A DNA stretch of 64,000 nt, from contig NZ_BMQW01000002.1 in the NCBI RefSeq assembly GCF_014648315.1, positions 1-64,000 of the forward strand. The letters are read 5' to 3'. A program made the position numbers and the translations under genes. The notes below the pieces were generated by a model. The model was given only the letters and a program-made list of their open reading frames with translations. It was not told the DNA's origin and made no database searches. Shown here piece after piece: positions 41,364-53,417 of the stretch (the first letter of the stretch is position 1; every line of letters begins with the position of its first letter). The DNA is from Shewanella ulleungensis. Its GTDB lineage: Bacteria > Pseudomonadota > Gammaproteobacteria > Enterobacterales > Shewanellaceae.

Positions 41364-42100
41364 TGATGAAAAAGACTCTTCTTGCCACCGCTGTAGTGGG
41401 GTTATTAAGCATGTCATCTGCACATGCGGCAACTGTTGTGGGTTTTAAAGTCGGTGCTGATTATTGGTTAGCAGACACCACGAACTCATTTAATGATGAC
41501 GATGGTGTCGCGCACAGTTTTTCTGACGACTCGTCCCAGGGCAGTGTTTGGATTGCGGTTGAGCATCCTTTCCCGTTTGTACCTAACGTCAAAATTCGTG
41601 AAAACCGTTTAGAATCAAGTTCAGGTTTAGATAATGTCGATTTTACGTTCAATGGTAATGCATTTGAAGGTGAAGTGTCAGTAACCAACGAGCTAAATAA
41701 CACTGATTTTGTGCTGTATTACGAAATTTTAGACAACGATTTAGTGTCGGTTGATTTAGGTGCCGCCTATAAGAAAATGAATGGCTCGTTACGTGTTGCT
41801 GACTCGGGTCATCCTGAGCAAGTTGATATTGATAGTGGTATTTTTATGGGTTATGCCAGTGCGCAAGTCGGCATGGTTGGCTTAGGTCTATTTGGTTTTG
41901 CTGACGTATTGTTCGGTGTTGATGAGTCTAATGTTTACGACTACGGCGTAGGTTTAGGTTGGCAATTTGACAATCTAGCCGTCGATACCTTAGTACGTGT
42001 GGGCTACCGTGATTTTAACTTTGATGTAAGTGACTTTTCTGATGTGTCTCAAAACACTCAATTTAAAGGCGCTTTTGCTGGGGTTGAACTGCGTTTCTAA
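41363..42100 (+). CDS. TIGR04219-type outer-membrane beta-barrel protein
   Basis: 245 residues. Signal peptide ends near AHAA (about residue 23). The mature sequence alternates polar and hydrophobic residues and ends in Phe (GVELRF), typical for an outer-membrane barrel. It resembles the TIGR04219 family, known mainly in Shewanella and Vibrio; function unknown. It is coupled to the DUF2333 gene, which suggests an envelope pair. Confidence 0.8.
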   Translation: MMKKTLLATAVVGLLSMSSAHAATVVGFKVGADYWLADTTNSFNDDDGVAHSFSDDSSQGSVWIAVEHPFPFVPNVKIRENRLESSSGLDNVDFTFNGNAFEGEVSVTNELNNTDFVLYYEILDNDLVSVDLGAAYKKMNGSLRVADSGHPEQVDIDSGIFMGYASAQVGMVGLGLFGFADVLFGVDESNVYDYGVGLGWQFDNLAVDTLVRVGYRDFNFDVSDFSDVSQNTQFKGAFAGVELRF

Positions 42101-42141
42101 GTTGAAACAATCATCTTGTCAATATGAAAAACTATTGCTAA

Positions 42142-42169
42142 TAAAAAACCGCCTTTCGGCGGTTTTTTT
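42142..42169. terminator. Bidirectional terminator before tolC
   Basis: AAAACCGCC-TTTC-GGCGGTTTTTTT. A and T runs on both sides serve the converging barrel gene and tolC. Confidence 0.94.
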
Positions 42170-42187
42170 ATTGCTAACAAAAAGTGA

Positions 42188-43483
42188 TTATTGTGCAATC
42201 AAGCCGTTGTTAATTGCAATAACGTCATCTTCATTTAACGTCCCTGCAGCCTGTTTTAGCGCTAGGATTGAGTTAATGTAGCCATAGCGCGCTTCAGACA
42301 ACTGACGTTTTGAATCGTATAAGTCGCGAGTACGGTTAAGTACGTCAACGATGGTACGAGTACCTACCTCAAAACCTGCTTGAGTCGCTTTTAATGCACT
42401 TTCAGATGAAATAACTGATTGCTCATATGCTTTGATAGAGCTAATCGATGCGGTAACGTTATTGAAGTTATTACGGACATTTTTAGTTACACTACGGTGA
42501 GTTTGTTCTAACAACTCGCTTGCTTCAACATAAGCAAATTGCGCTTGCTTAACTTGTGAAGAAACCGCAAAACCTTCAAATAATGGAATGCTTAATGTCA
42601 CACCAATGTTGGTGTTGTCATAATCTGGACCTGGAGTTTGGTCCATGCCTTTATTATAACCCGCATTAAAGTTCAAAGACGGCATATGACCGGCTTTGTA
42701 CAAGCTAATAGTTTCATTAGCGATATCTTTAGCAATACGCTGAGTCATTAAATCAATGCTGTTGGTCTCTGCCATTTTCAACCATTCAGCTGATGATGTA
42801 GGTGCAGGAGAGCCCGCAGAGAAACGGTTGGTGTCTAGTACATTGATTGACTTGTGGTCGATACCTGTAATTTCACGTAATGCTTCATAGCTGTTGTCTA
42901 GAGTATTTTGCGCAAGGATTTCAAGTGCAGAGGCTAGATCATATTGTGCTTGCGCTTCATGTACGTCAGTAATGGCTGTTAAGCCTACAGCAAAGCGCTG
43001 CTTAGTTTGCTCAAGTTGGCGTTCAATTGCAGCTTTTTCTGCACCCTGGAACTCATAGTTATCTTTAGCCGTTAATACATCAAAGTATGCACTAGTGACA
43101 CGAGTAATCAGTGATTGTAAGGTTGAAGCATAAGCTGAATCGGCTTGTGATGCCGCCATTTCAGCCAAATCTAAACCAACCCATGCACTATGATCGTATA
43201 TCACTTGGGTTAAGCTAACACCGCCAATGAGTCCGTCGGTGTCATCTGCAGGATCGTTCCATGCTTTTGCGTAACCGACATTAGCACTAATAGTCGGTAG
43301 TAATGGTGCACGATTTTCCTCGATACTTTCGTAAAGCGCATCACGTTGTGCTTTGGCTTGTAAAACGATAGGGTCGCTAGTCAGCGCTTGCTGATAAATT
43401 TGCAATAAATCGTCGGCCTGTGCTGCTGGTGCGGCAATAGCAAAAGCTAATGCTGCGTATAATGAACCAATTTTGAATTTCAT
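42188..43483 (-). CDS. tolC: Outer-membrane efflux channel TolC
   Basis: 431 residues. Signal peptide ends near AAQA-D (about residue 23). Two OEP repeats follow (about 25-215 and 235-420), with the usual helical coiled-coil stretches and periplasmic entry region. TolC is the shared exit duct for RND pumps and type I secretion. ATG 43483 has AAGGG 6 bases upstream; the frame is open 10 codons further. It diverges from nudF. Confidence 0.94.
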   Translation of the reverse strand: MKFKIGSLYAALAFAIAAPAAQADDLLQIYQQALTSDPIVLQAKAQRDALYESIEENRAPLLPTISANVGYAKAWNDPADDTDGLIGGVSLTQVIYDHSAWVGLDLAEMAASQADSAYASTLQSLITRVTSAYFDVLTAKDNYEFQGAEKAAIERQLEQTKQRFAVGLTAITDVHEAQAQYDLASALEILAQNTLDNSYEALREITGIDHKSINVLDTNRFSAGSPAPTSSAEWLKMAETNSIDLMTQRIAKDIANETISLYKAGHMPSLNFNAGYNKGMDQTPGPDYDNTNIGVTLSIPLFEGFAVSSQVKQAQFAYVEASELLEQTHRSVTKNVRNNFNNVTASISSIKAYEQSVISSESALKATQAGFEVGTRTIVDVLNRTRDLYDSKRQLSEARYGYINSILALKQAAGTLNEDDVIAINNGLIAQ

Positions 43484-43870
43484 TTGCTGCCCTTTTAGAC
43501 AATGCCTCATCAATTTGAGGTGTTAAATAACTGATTAATTTGGTCATGTCGCACGGTAAAGTTTAAGGTAGATAGTAAAGCAAACTTAACGTAGCAATCT
43601 GTCGGAGCTTAGTGCTCAATATTTTCAATGCTCAATGTTGTAAAAATACTCCACAATACTCAATTGCATTGTGCACTATTTTTATATCTACCATGCATTC
43701 TAAATAGTATTGATTTTTTGTTTTTCAAGTCAAATTTGAAGTGTAACAGATTTTATTTTATTTAAATCCGTTTGTGTAAGTAATCTGTGTGTCGTTTAGT
43801 TATTAATTATGTGAATTTAACCTGTTAAAATACGCTTATATAAGCATTTGTTTAAGCGACAAGGAACATT
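43484..43870. promoter_or_regulatory. Divergent tolC/nudF control region
   Basis: 387 AT-rich bases. Three CTCAAT words occur at about 43615, 43631 and 43660 (the first two as TGCTCAAT, 16 bases apart), which could be regulator half-sites upstream of tolC. No ORF or RNA gene is seen. Confidence 0.4.
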
Positions 43871-44497
43871 ATGTCTGACCATCCTAGTACATCGACTTTT
43901 AATGCCGATTCCGATTTTGAACTGATAGCTAAAAAAGTGCTTTATAAAGGTTTTTTTCAATTAGATGAGTACACCTTTAAACATAAATTATTTAAAGGTG
44001 GCTGGAGCGGTGAAGTTACCCGTGAAGTTTTTGAACGTGGTAATGCGGTTGTTGTGCTTCCCTATGACCCTATTCGTGACGAAGTCGTGTTAATTGAACA
44101 AATTCGCCTACCAGCATTAGCAACTACTAAATCAATCTGGCTTCTTGAGTTAGTGGCGGGTATGATTGAGCCCGGCGAATCACCAGAGCAAGTAGCAACA
44201 CGTGAATTGGCAGAAGAAGCTGGCTTAACGTTACAAAGTTTAACACCAATAAACAGTTACTTAGTCAGTCCTGGCGGTACTACTGAGCGATTTTATTTGT
44301 TTTGGGGACACGTTGATGCAACTAAAGCATCAGGGGTACATGGATTAGATCATGAAGATGAAGATATCCGTGTGCACGTTGTTAGTCGTCAGCAAGCCTA
44401 CGATTGGGTCAACGATGGCCGTATTGACAATGCCTCTACAGTACTGGGTATTCAGTGGTTAATGCTGAACTACCAAATGATCCGCAATACACTTTAA
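43871..44497 (+). CDS. nudF: ADP-ribose diphosphatase NudF
   Basis: 208 residues with the Nudix box GMIEPGESPEQVATRELAEEAGL split over residues about 98-120 (G-x5-E-x7-REUxEExGU satisfied). It hydrolyses ADP-ribose to AMP and ribose-5-P. AAGGAAC precedes the ATG. It heads the nudF-yqiB-cpdA-yqiA-parE series, the E. coli order. Confidence 0.95.
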   Translation: MSDHPSTSTFNADSDFELIAKKVLYKGFFQLDEYTFKHKLFKGGWSGEVTREVFERGNAVVVLPYDPIRDEVVLIEQIRLPALATTKSIWLLELVAGMIEPGESPEQVATRELAEEAGLTLQSLTPINSYLVSPGGTTERFYLFWGHVDATKASGVHGLDHEDEDIRVHVVSRQQAYDWVNDGRIDNASTVLGIQWLMLNYQMIRNTL

Positions 44498-44536
44498 CCG
44501 TATTAGAGACAGAGATTTACAGATAGGAACGATTGA

Positions 44537-44974
44537 GTGACAGTGTCAAACCACAATAAAAAGCAAAAGTATCAACCGAATGTCAGCACTTTTTTGGCTG
44601 TATGCGGTCGTAATTACGCACATATTTTAAAATGGTTACCAGAACAGTTTAGCCTTAATGAGCCTTGGCAGGTTGAGGGTGAATTTGGCACGTTGTTAGT
44701 CAATATTATAGAAAACACTAAATATACCCAGTTAGTCGAAATTTCTCGCCCTATACCAAATGGACATTTTTTTAAATGCCCAAAAGCACTTGTACGCATC
44801 TACCATGATGCTCAATTAGCAGAAGTGTTAACTAGCCAACAGATTTATCGATTAAAGCCAGTGTATGATTATCCTAATATACATATGCATCATAGCGATG
44901 AGAAATTTCAAGTGAATGCATTCCTTGAAGATTTATTGAAGATTGGCGCTCGGAGAGTGGCTTGCCAATCATAG
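44537..44974 (+). CDS. yqiB: DUF1249 (YqiB-like) protein
   Basis: 145 residues. The LVRIYHDAQLAEVLTSQQIYRLK and YDYPNIHMHHSDEKFQVNAFL segments match YqiB/DUF1249. Function unknown. It starts at GTG 44537 with AGGAAC 6 bases upstream; a second GTG at 44543 is possible. It lies between nudF and cpdA, as in enterics. Confidence 0.9.
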   Translation: MTVSNHNKKQKYQPNVSTFLAVCGRNYAHILKWLPEQFSLNEPWQVEGEFGTLLVNIIENTKYTQLVEISRPIPNGHFFKCPKALVRIYHDAQLAEVLTSQQIYRLKPVYDYPNIHMHHSDEKFQVNAFLEDLLKIGARRVACQS

Positions 44975-45008
44975 TTTATTTACTATTTTATTGTGTTAGG
45001 GATCTTTA

Positions 45009-45848
45009 GTGCTTAAAGACGCAGTACATTATTCTGTTGCTGAAAATGAACCTGTGCGATTAGTCCAAGTGACTGATCCGCATCTATTTGCCGATCCTGA
45101 AGGTCAGCTATTAGGTGTTAACACCACAAATAGTCTTCAAGCAGTGTTAAATACGTTTATGGCAACCAAATATCCCGCTGATTTATTACTTGCTACGGGT
45201 GATATCAGCCAAGATTATTCGCCTGAGTCTTATCAACATTTCGTTGATAGAATTGAGGCGCTTAATCTTCCTTGTCATTATTTACCCGGTAACCATGATG
45301 ACCCTCGTTTAATGGCCGTGCGTATGCAAGGTGAGAGAGTCTTTGGTCAACAGCTTATTGTAGTAGGCCCATGGATTATTTTAATGCTCGACTCTACAGT
45401 GCGTGGCAAACCCGGTGGTTATATGGGCGAGCAACAATTTGCACTGATTGATGCGGCCATAAAAGCTCACCCAAACAAACATGTACTGTTAGTGATGCAT
45501 CATAATCCAATAATGATGGAATGCGCGTGGCTTGATCAGCATTGCATGATGAATGGTGCTGACTTCTTAGCGCGTACCAGCCGCTATCCGCAAGTCAAAG
45601 GCATATTATGGGGTCATGTTCATCAGCAAGTCGATAAAGTTCATGTTGGACCGCATGGTGATATCCCATTAATGGCAACACCTTCTACGTGTATTCAATT
45701 TAAACCGCTTTCATCTTATTTTGCATTAGACCAAGTACAACCCGGTTATCGTTTGCTGGAGTTGGCAGGCGATGGTAGCATTCGTACTAACGTTTACCGT
45801 GTGCCTGGAAATCGCTTTTCGCCAGATAATGAAGCGAGTGGGTACTAA
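45009..45848 (+). CDS. cpdA: 3',5'-cyclic AMP phosphodiesterase CpdA
   Basis: 279 residues of the calcineurin-like metallophosphoesterase fold. Metal ligands appear in order: QVTDPHLF, ATGDISQD, PGNHDDPR, MHHNP and WGHVHQQ. CpdA degrades cAMP and so tempers CRP control. It starts at GTG 45009 with AGGGAT upstream. The gene before is yqiB, the gene after yqiA. Confidence 0.94.
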   Translation: MLKDAVHYSVAENEPVRLVQVTDPHLFADPEGQLLGVNTTNSLQAVLNTFMATKYPADLLLATGDISQDYSPESYQHFVDRIEALNLPCHYLPGNHDDPRLMAVRMQGERVFGQQLIVVGPWIILMLDSTVRGKPGGYMGEQQFALIDAAIKAHPNKHVLLVMHHNPIMMECAWLDQHCMMNGADFLARTSRYPQVKGILWGHVHQQVDKVHVGPHGDIPLMATPSTCIQFKPLSSYFALDQVQPGYRLLELAGDGSIRTNVYRVPGNRFSPDNEASGY

Positions 45849-45880
45849 TTAAGATGTAATTTACCGACTCGCGAGGAAAT

Positions 45881-46453
45881 ATGCTGCTTTATATACATGG
45901 TTTTAATAGTTCTCCGCAGTCGGATAAGGCCGTTCAAACCGCTCAGTATATAAATCAACATTACCCAAACGTCGCCTTTCATCAACCGCAATTGCCTTCT
46001 TCACCGCACGCCGCGATGACACTTTTATGTGAATTAACCGAGCAAGCTAAGCGACAAGGGCAAGTATTACGCTTTATTGGTTCATCTTTGGGTGGCTATT
46101 TTGCCAGTTATTTAGCCGAAACCTATGGCGGTAAGGCTGTTTTGGTTAATCCTGCAGTAAAACCCTTCGAATTATTTGAACAGTTTATCGGGCCTCAATA
46201 TAATCCCTATACCAATGAACATTATCAGGTGTTGCCTCAACATCGAGAGGATGTTGCGCTGTTTGATACTAACGTGATTCAACACCCTGATCGTTTTCTA
46301 GTGCTGTTGCAAACTGGCGACGAAGTGTTAGATTATCGACAAGCATTACATAAGTACCACAGCTGCGAATTACATCTAGAGCCCAATGGCGATCACAGTT
46401 TTGTCGGCTATGAACAACAATTAGACAAAATTTGTAATTTTATTCAGCTGTAA
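45881..46453 (+). CDS. yqiA: YqiA-like alpha/beta-hydrolase (esterase)
   Basis: 190 residues. MLLYIHGFNSSPQSDKA at the start and the nucleophile elbow GSSLGGYFASY (Ser about 72) are typical of the UPF0227/YqiA group, with catalytic His near the C-terminus (NGDHSFVGYE). In E. coli it has esterase activity on short acyl chains. GAGGAAAT precedes the ATG. It lies 70 bases before parE. Confidence 0.92.
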   Translation: MLLYIHGFNSSPQSDKAVQTAQYINQHYPNVAFHQPQLPSSPHAAMTLLCELTEQAKRQGQVLRFIGSSLGGYFASYLAETYGGKAVLVNPAVKPFELFEQFIGPQYNPYTNEHYQVLPQHREDVALFDTNVIQHPDRFLVLLQTGDEVLDYRQALHKYHSCELHLEPNGDHSFVGYEQQLDKICNFIQL

Positions 46454-46489
46454 CGTTTTACGTTATAAATAATGATCAATTTGAGCTAA

Positions 46490-48409
<1,920 letters not shown>

Positions 48410-48478
48410 GCAAATTATCAACAAGACACGCAGTTAAATGCCAATAACGATATGAAGATAAGGCAAAAGAGAATTAAC

Positions 48479-49630
48479 ATGCAGTATTTCAAACTCCGAT
48501 CTTATTTGAATATAGGCAATAAGTTGGCATTTGTCGGAATGATGCTTTTAGGGCTGTTTCCTGCTTCGATAGCGCTAGCCTCTCAGTCGGTGATGATCAC
48601 CGTCACTAAAGGTTTTGGGCTTAGCTTATATGCCTCTGATTTAGGTGATATTAAACAAATGACGATGGGTGACAACGGCACGTTATTTGTTGGGTCACAA
48701 AAAAGCGGCACTGTGTACGCGCTTGTTGATACCGATCAAAATGGCCAAGTAGACAAACGTTATTTAATCGCCCGCGGTTTAGAATACCCTGAAGCGTTAG
48801 CGTTTCATGATGGTGCTCTATATGTCACTGAAGAAGATCGTATTATTCGCTTCGAAGACATTGAGTCTCGTTTACGCCGCCCTAGCCGGGCACGTGAAGT
48901 GTATTCAAATTTACCCAATTTAGATAAAAAGTATTCTCGCTCAATGCGGTTTGGTCCCGATGGTCGCTTATATGTGTCAATTGGATCTCCGTGTAACGTG
49001 TGTGAAGCATCATCACCTTTTGGTAGTATTGTTGCCATCAATGTCGATACAGGCGCCAGCGAACAAATCGCGTTTGGTTTACGCAGTGTGACCGGTTTTG
49101 ATTGGGCACCAGACGATAAAAAATTATGGTTTGCTGACTTAGGCCGTAATTGGATGGGCGATAATATCCCCGCGGATGAGATCAACCGTGTTGATATTAA
49201 AGGCAGCCATTTTGGTTTTCCCTACTTGCATGGCACCGACGTAGTTGAGCCCGCTTACGACAAACCTAAAAATTTGAACGTCATAGTGCCTGAGTTTGAA
49301 TTACCAGCACATGTTGCTCCAACAGGGCTTAGTTTTTACCGTGGGCAGCAATTCCCTGAGCGTTATCAACATAAAATTTTTGTCGCAGAAAACGGTTCGT
49401 GGAATCGCTCTAGTAAAGTGGGTTATCAAATCGTGATGCTCGACATTGAAAACAACAAAATTAATCAACGTGAAACTGTGGTGAGTTTTTTGGACGGAGA
49501 ATTTCCCGTCGCTCGTCCGTTTGATGTGATCAATGCGCCAGATGGTGCAATGTACATATCAGACGACTTAAAAGGTAATGTTTACCGCTTGTTTTATAAC
49601 GCACCCGAACAATCACAGGAATCTAACTAA
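48479..49630 (+). CDS. Sorbosone/glucose dehydrogenase-like beta-propeller protein
   Basis: 383 residues. An N-terminal signal peptide (core near FVGMMLLGLFPASIALA) precedes a six-bladed propeller of the PQQ sugar dehydrogenase-like (GSDH/sorbosone) family: LYVTEEDRIIRF, GRLYVSIGSPCNVC, LWFADLGRNWMGD, FVAENGSWNRS. A redox role is inferred; some family members lack PQQ. ATG 48479 has AAGAG upstream; ATG 48452 is also in frame. Its stop abuts the parC ATG, so it is coupled to parC. Confidence 0.85.
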   Translation: MQYFKLRSYLNIGNKLAFVGMMLLGLFPASIALASQSVMITVTKGFGLSLYASDLGDIKQMTMGDNGTLFVGSQKSGTVYALVDTDQNGQVDKRYLIARGLEYPEALAFHDGALYVTEEDRIIRFEDIESRLRRPSRAREVYSNLPNLDKKYSRSMRFGPDGRLYVSIGSPCNVCEASSPFGSIVAINVDTGASEQIAFGLRSVTGFDWAPDDKKLWFADLGRNWMGDNIPADEINRVDIKGSHFGFPYLHGTDVVEPAYDKPKNLNVIVPEFELPAHVAPTGLSFYRGQQFPERYQHKIFVAENGSWNRSSKVGYQIVMLDIENNKINQRETVVSFLDGEFPVARPFDVINAPDGAMYISDDLKGNVYRLFYNAPEQSQESN

Positions 49631-51934
49631 ATGAGTGATTCGATTGAATTAAGCCTTGATGGCGTAGAGCAAATGCCGCTGAGGCGCTTTACCGAAGAGG
49701 CTTATTTAAATTATTCAATGTACGTCATTATGGACCGCGCCTTACCGCATATTGGTGATGGGTTAAAACCGGTTCAACGTCGTATTATTTATGCCATGAG
49801 TGAACTGGGTTTGTCGGCTCAATCTAAGCATAAAAAATCTGCTCGTACTGTTGGTGACGTTTTAGGTAAATATCACCCACATGGTGACAGCGCCTGTTAT
49901 GAAGCTATGGTACTGATGGCGCAGCCATTCTCTTATCGTTATCCGCTAGTTGATGGTCAAGGTAACTGGGGAGCCCCCGATGATCCTAAATCGTTTGCGG
50001 CGATGCGTTACACCGAAGCAAGATTATCTAAATTTTCTGAAGTATTACTGTCTGAATTAGGCCAGGGTACGGTTGAGTGGGGCGCCAATTTTGACGGCAC
50101 CATGAAAGAACCTAAAACTTTACCAGCGAGATTACCGCATATTTTGCTAAACGGTATTACCGGTATTGCCGTGGGTATGGCAACCGATATTCCGCCGCAT
50201 AACGTGCGTGAATTAGTGTCTGCATGTATTGAACTATTAGATAACCCCAAAACCGAATTAGGCCGGTTAATGGAGTTGGTACCAGGCCCTGATTACCCAA
50301 CAGAAGCTGAAATTATTACACCAAAGGCTGACATCGAAAAGATTTATGAAAGCGGTAAAGGCTCGATTAAAATGCGCGCGGTGTTTAAAGAAGAGCAGGG
50401 CGAAATCGTTATCACTTCTTTGCCACATCAAGCCAGTAGCGGTAAAATTTTAGAGCAAATTGCTAACCAAATGCAGGCTAAAAAACTGCCTATGGTGTCA
50501 GATTTACGTGATGAGTCTGATCATGAAAACCCTGTTCGCTTAGTGATTGTGCCGCGTTCAAACCGCATTGACTGTGAACAGTTAATGACGCATTTATTCG
50601 CCACAACCGACTTAGAAAAAAGCTTTAGAGTTAATTTAAACGTGCTGGGTTTAGATGGCCGCCCACAAGTTAAAGGCCTGAAAACGTTATTAACAGAATG
50701 GTTAGAGTACCGAGTAAGCACGGTGACTCGCCGTTTGCAGTATCGTTTAGACAAGGTATTAGCACGGTTACATATTCTAGAAGCGTTAATGGTTGCGTTT
50801 TTAAATATTGATGAAGTAATTGAAATTATTCGTTTTCATGACGAGCCTAAAGCGGAGCTAATGGCGCGCTTTAATCTGTCAGATAAGCAAGCTGAATCGA
50901 TTTTAGAGTTAAAACTTCGTCATTTAGCTAAGCTTGAAGAATTTAAGATTAAGACTGAGCAAGACGAGTTAGCCGCTGAGCGTGACAAGTTAGAATTATT
51001 GCTGAGTTCAGATCGTCGCTTAAAGACATTAGTGAAAAAAGAGTTACTTCAAGATGGTGAAACCTATGGCGATAATCGTCGTTCACCTATCATTGAACGT
51101 TTTGATGCTAAGGCATTAACAGAGCAAGAACTTACCCCTACAGAATCGGTAACCGTGGTGTTATCTGACAAAGGCTGGGTACGCTGTGCCAAAGGTCACG
51201 ATATCGATGTCGAGGGCTTGTCTTATAAATCGGGCGACAGTTACCTGTGCAGCGCGATGGGTAAAAGTAACCAGGCTGCGGTATTTATAGACTCTACAGG
51301 CCGCGCCTTTGCCACCGACAGCCATACGCTGCCGTCTGCACGAAGCCAAGGTGAGCCGATTACTACACGCTTTAATATGGCGCCAGGCGCAACAATGCAA
51401 CATGTGTTGATGGGTAACGACGAGCAGTTTTTCTTATTGGCGACAGATGCAGGTTATGGTTTTATTTGTACTTACCCAGATATGGTCAGCCGTAATAAAG
51501 CGGGTAAAGCATTATTAAGCTTGCCGACTAACGCACTGGCATTAACGCCTAAGCTAATTAGCAAAGGCAGTGAACAGTCTTTATTAGCGATTACCTCGGA
51601 AGGGCGAATGCTAATGTTTAGCGTTGATGCATTACCGCAGTTATCAAAAGGTAAGGGCAATAAGATTATTGGTATTCCGACAGAGCGTGCAAAAAATCGT
51701 GAAGAGCTGCTGCTGCATCTTAATGTTGTGCCGCACAATACGGCTGTAACCTTGTGGGCTGGTAAGCGTAAGCTAACCTTAAAACCAAGTGATTTGGAGC
51801 ATTACCGCGGTGAACGTGGCAGACGAGGTGCAAAATTACCAAGAGGGTTGCAACGTGTTGACAGCGTTGATGTTGAACTTGGGGCGTTAGCCGATGATGT
51901 TATTCAAGATGATAATATCGAGACTCAAGATTAA
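49631..51934 (+). CDS. parC: DNA topoisomerase IV subunit A
   Basis: 767 residues. The breakage-reunion domain has the catalytic Tyr in [11 protein letters not shown]. The quinolone-determining stretch [12 protein letters not shown] keeps Ser and Glu, the sensitive form. The C-terminal pinwheel repeats follow (about 500-750) with an acidic end. It forms ParC2ParE2 with parE upstream. It starts directly after the previous stop. Confidence 0.97.
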   Translation: MSDSIELSLDGVEQMPLRRFTEEAYLNYSMYVIMDRALPHIGDGLKPVQRRIIYAMSELGLSAQSKHKKSARTVGDVLGKYHPHGDSACYEAMVLMAQPFSYRYPLVDGQGNWGAPDDPKSFAAMRYTEARLSKFSEVLLSELGQGTVEWGANFDGTMKEPKTLPARLPHILLNGITGIAVGMATDIPPHNVRELVSACIELLDNPKTELGRLMELVPGPDYPTEAEIITPKADIEKIYESGKGSIKMRAVFKEEQGEIVITSLPHQASSGKILEQIANQMQAKKLPMVSDLRDESDHENPVRLVIVPRSNRIDCEQLMTHLFATTDLEKSFRVNLNVLGLDGRPQVKGLKTLLTEWLEYRVSTVTRRLQYRLDKVLARLHILEALMVAFLNIDEVIEIIRFHDEPKAELMARFNLSDKQAESILELKLRHLAKLEEFKIKTEQDELAAERDKLELLLSSDRRLKTLVKKELLQDGETYGDNRRSPIIERFDAKALTEQELTPTESVTVVLSDKGWVRCAKGHDIDVEGLSYKSGDSYLCSAMGKSNQAAVFIDSTGRAFATDSHTLPSARSQGEPITTRFNMAPGATMQHVLMGNDEQFFLLATDAGYGFICTYPDMVSRNKAGKALLSLPTNALALTPKLISKGSEQSLLAITSEGRMLMFSVDALPQLSKGKGNKIIGIPTERAKNREELLLHLNVVPHNTAVTLWAGKRKLTLKPSDLEHYRGERGRRGAKLPRGLQRVDSVDVELGALADDVIQDDNIETQD

Positions 51935-51962
51935 GTCGCTAAGCTCTTAGTTTAGTTTGGAT

Positions 51963-51995
51963 AAAAAAATGCTGCTCAATGAGCAGCATTTTTTT
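51963..51995. terminator. Bidirectional terminator between parC and bfd
   Basis: AATGCTGCTC-AAT-GAGCAGCATT with flanking A and T runs, 30 bases after the parC stop. Confidence 0.94.
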
Positions 51996-52040
51996 ATGAA
52001 GCGTAAAGCGATTAAACACCTAAATATATTTAAGTAATAC

Positions 52041-52232
52041 TTACGCAACTTCATAAAAATTAGGTTCATACTCAAGCTGTGTTTGAATAATTTGATTGGC
52101 CATACGTGCGCATTTACCACATTGATCGGCAACGCCAAGACGTTTTTTTACATCAGCCAATGAACTGTCACCTAAGCTAACAGCGGCTTTGATTTGAGAA
52201 TCAGTAATGGCATGACAAAGACAAACGTACAT
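52041..52232 (-). CDS. bfd: Bacterioferritin-associated ferredoxin
   Basis: 63 residues. Four Cys residues in CLC and CGKC carry a [2Fe-2S] cluster, the BFD-like fold. Bfd reduces iron in bacterioferritin to release it. ATG 52232 starts MYVCLCHAI, the usual N-terminus; 10 upstream in-frame codons lack support. No bfr gene is in the window. Confidence 0.92.
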   Translation of the reverse strand: MYVCLCHAITDSQIKAAVSLGDSSLADVKKRLGVADQCGKCARMANQIIQTQLEYEPNFYEVA

Positions 52233-52424
52233 AAAGAAAGCCTCTTCGCTCAAAAGTTTCAATGCTAAAGAAAGTAATCTAATTCTAAATGAAAACAGTT
52301 ATCATTGGCAATTACTTTTTGTCATTATATTGATTATTTTTACTGCGATTTGATCTGTCTCGCATCTTTAGTCGCCAAATTCATTGTTAAGTATTGGTTA
52401 AAGCTTCTCAATTAAGCCACTAGA

Positions 52425-53393
52425 TTAATAGCCTTGAGCCGGGTCTACCAGATACTGTAGAGACTCTGATTGATGCCATCGCAAATAGTTTTGGCTAAAA
52501 ATATCGACAACTTGAGTTGGAAAACTTGGGGCTGCAATATGAGGAGTGATGATCACATTTGGACAATGCCATAGAGGATGTTGTGGCGGTAATGGTTCTT
52601 GCTCAAAGACATCTAATATTGCACGGCGTTGTTGGAATAGGCGCAATGCACTTAGTAAAGCATTAGATTCAATGGCATTGCCACGACCAATATTGAATAA
52701 CATTGCCGCAGGGCGTAATAAAGGCAGGTTGGTGTCGTTCAATAGGTGAGTGGTATGCGGCGTTTTGGGTAATACACTAATAATTACATCTGCAAGAGGT
52801 AAGTGTTCATTTAAAGTATCGATGTTATCAACATGGTCAAATTGATCAATAGGATGGCCACGCCGATTAAGTCCTGTTACTGACATTGCAAAATGGCGGG
52901 CGGTGCTGGCAATATGCAGGGCAATTGAGCCAGTGCCCAAAATCAGCATATTCAACCCTTGTAAGCTGCAAAATGGTTTGGGCTGCCACAGTTGAAGTGT
53001 CTGTTGCTGTTGATATTGCGCATGATGGCGATAATGGCTGAGTAAATAACCAAACACATATTCACTCATTAGTGGGCCAAATACACCACGAATGTTAGTT
53101 AGAGCATAGTCTTGTCTGAGTTGTGGTGACATTAATGCGTCAACACCGGCGAAGGTAGACTGTAACCATTTAAGTGTTAGTGTGTTCGTTGCTGTGCTTG
53201 CTGTGCTTGCTGTGGGTAATGTCAAATAAGGTGCGGCTAAATGAGGTTCAGCGAGCCAAATATTAGCTTGTTGTACATACTGTTGTTGGTTATCGCTATC
53301 AGCTAAAATGGTTAAATTGGGCAGTTGCTTGTGCGCCAATAACTCTCGGTATTGCTGATTATGTTGAGTGAGTAATAACAGTGTATTTTTCAT
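52425..53393 (-). CDS. D-2-hydroxyacid dehydrogenase (NAD-binding)
   Basis: 322 residues of the D-isomer 2-hydroxyacid dehydrogenase family, GhrA-like. The NAD-binding GTGSIALHIA (about 153-162), a substrate Arg in NIGRGNAIE, and the catalytic His in ITPHIAAPSFP are visible. It may reduce glyoxylate or hydroxypyruvate; substrate not proven. Gln-rich stretches (QYQQQQTLQ) are unusual. ATG 53393 is preferred; a TTG at 53405 is in frame. It is 24 bases after the GDPD gene on the same strand. Confidence 0.85.
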   Translation of the reverse strand: MKNTLLLLTQHNQQYRELLAHKQLPNLTILADSDNQQQYVQQANIWLAEPHLAAPYLTLPTASTASTATNTLTLKWLQSTFAGVDALMSPQLRQDYALTNIRGVFGPLMSEYVFGYLLSHYRHHAQYQQQQTLQLWQPKPFCSLQGLNMLILGTGSIALHIASTARHFAMSVTGLNRRGHPIDQFDHVDNIDTLNEHLPLADVIISVLPKTPHTTHLLNDTNLPLLRPAAMLFNIGRGNAIESNALLSALRLFQQRRAILDVFEQEPLPPQHPLWHCPNVIITPHIAAPSFPTQVVDIFSQNYLRWHQSESLQYLVDPAQGY

Positions 53394-53417
53394 ACTTGTT
53401 AACAAGTCACCTTGGTG

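Noticed and set aside
49878..50020. Quinolone-resistance changes in ParC
   Set aside because: The [12 protein letters not shown] stretch keeps the usual Ser and Glu.
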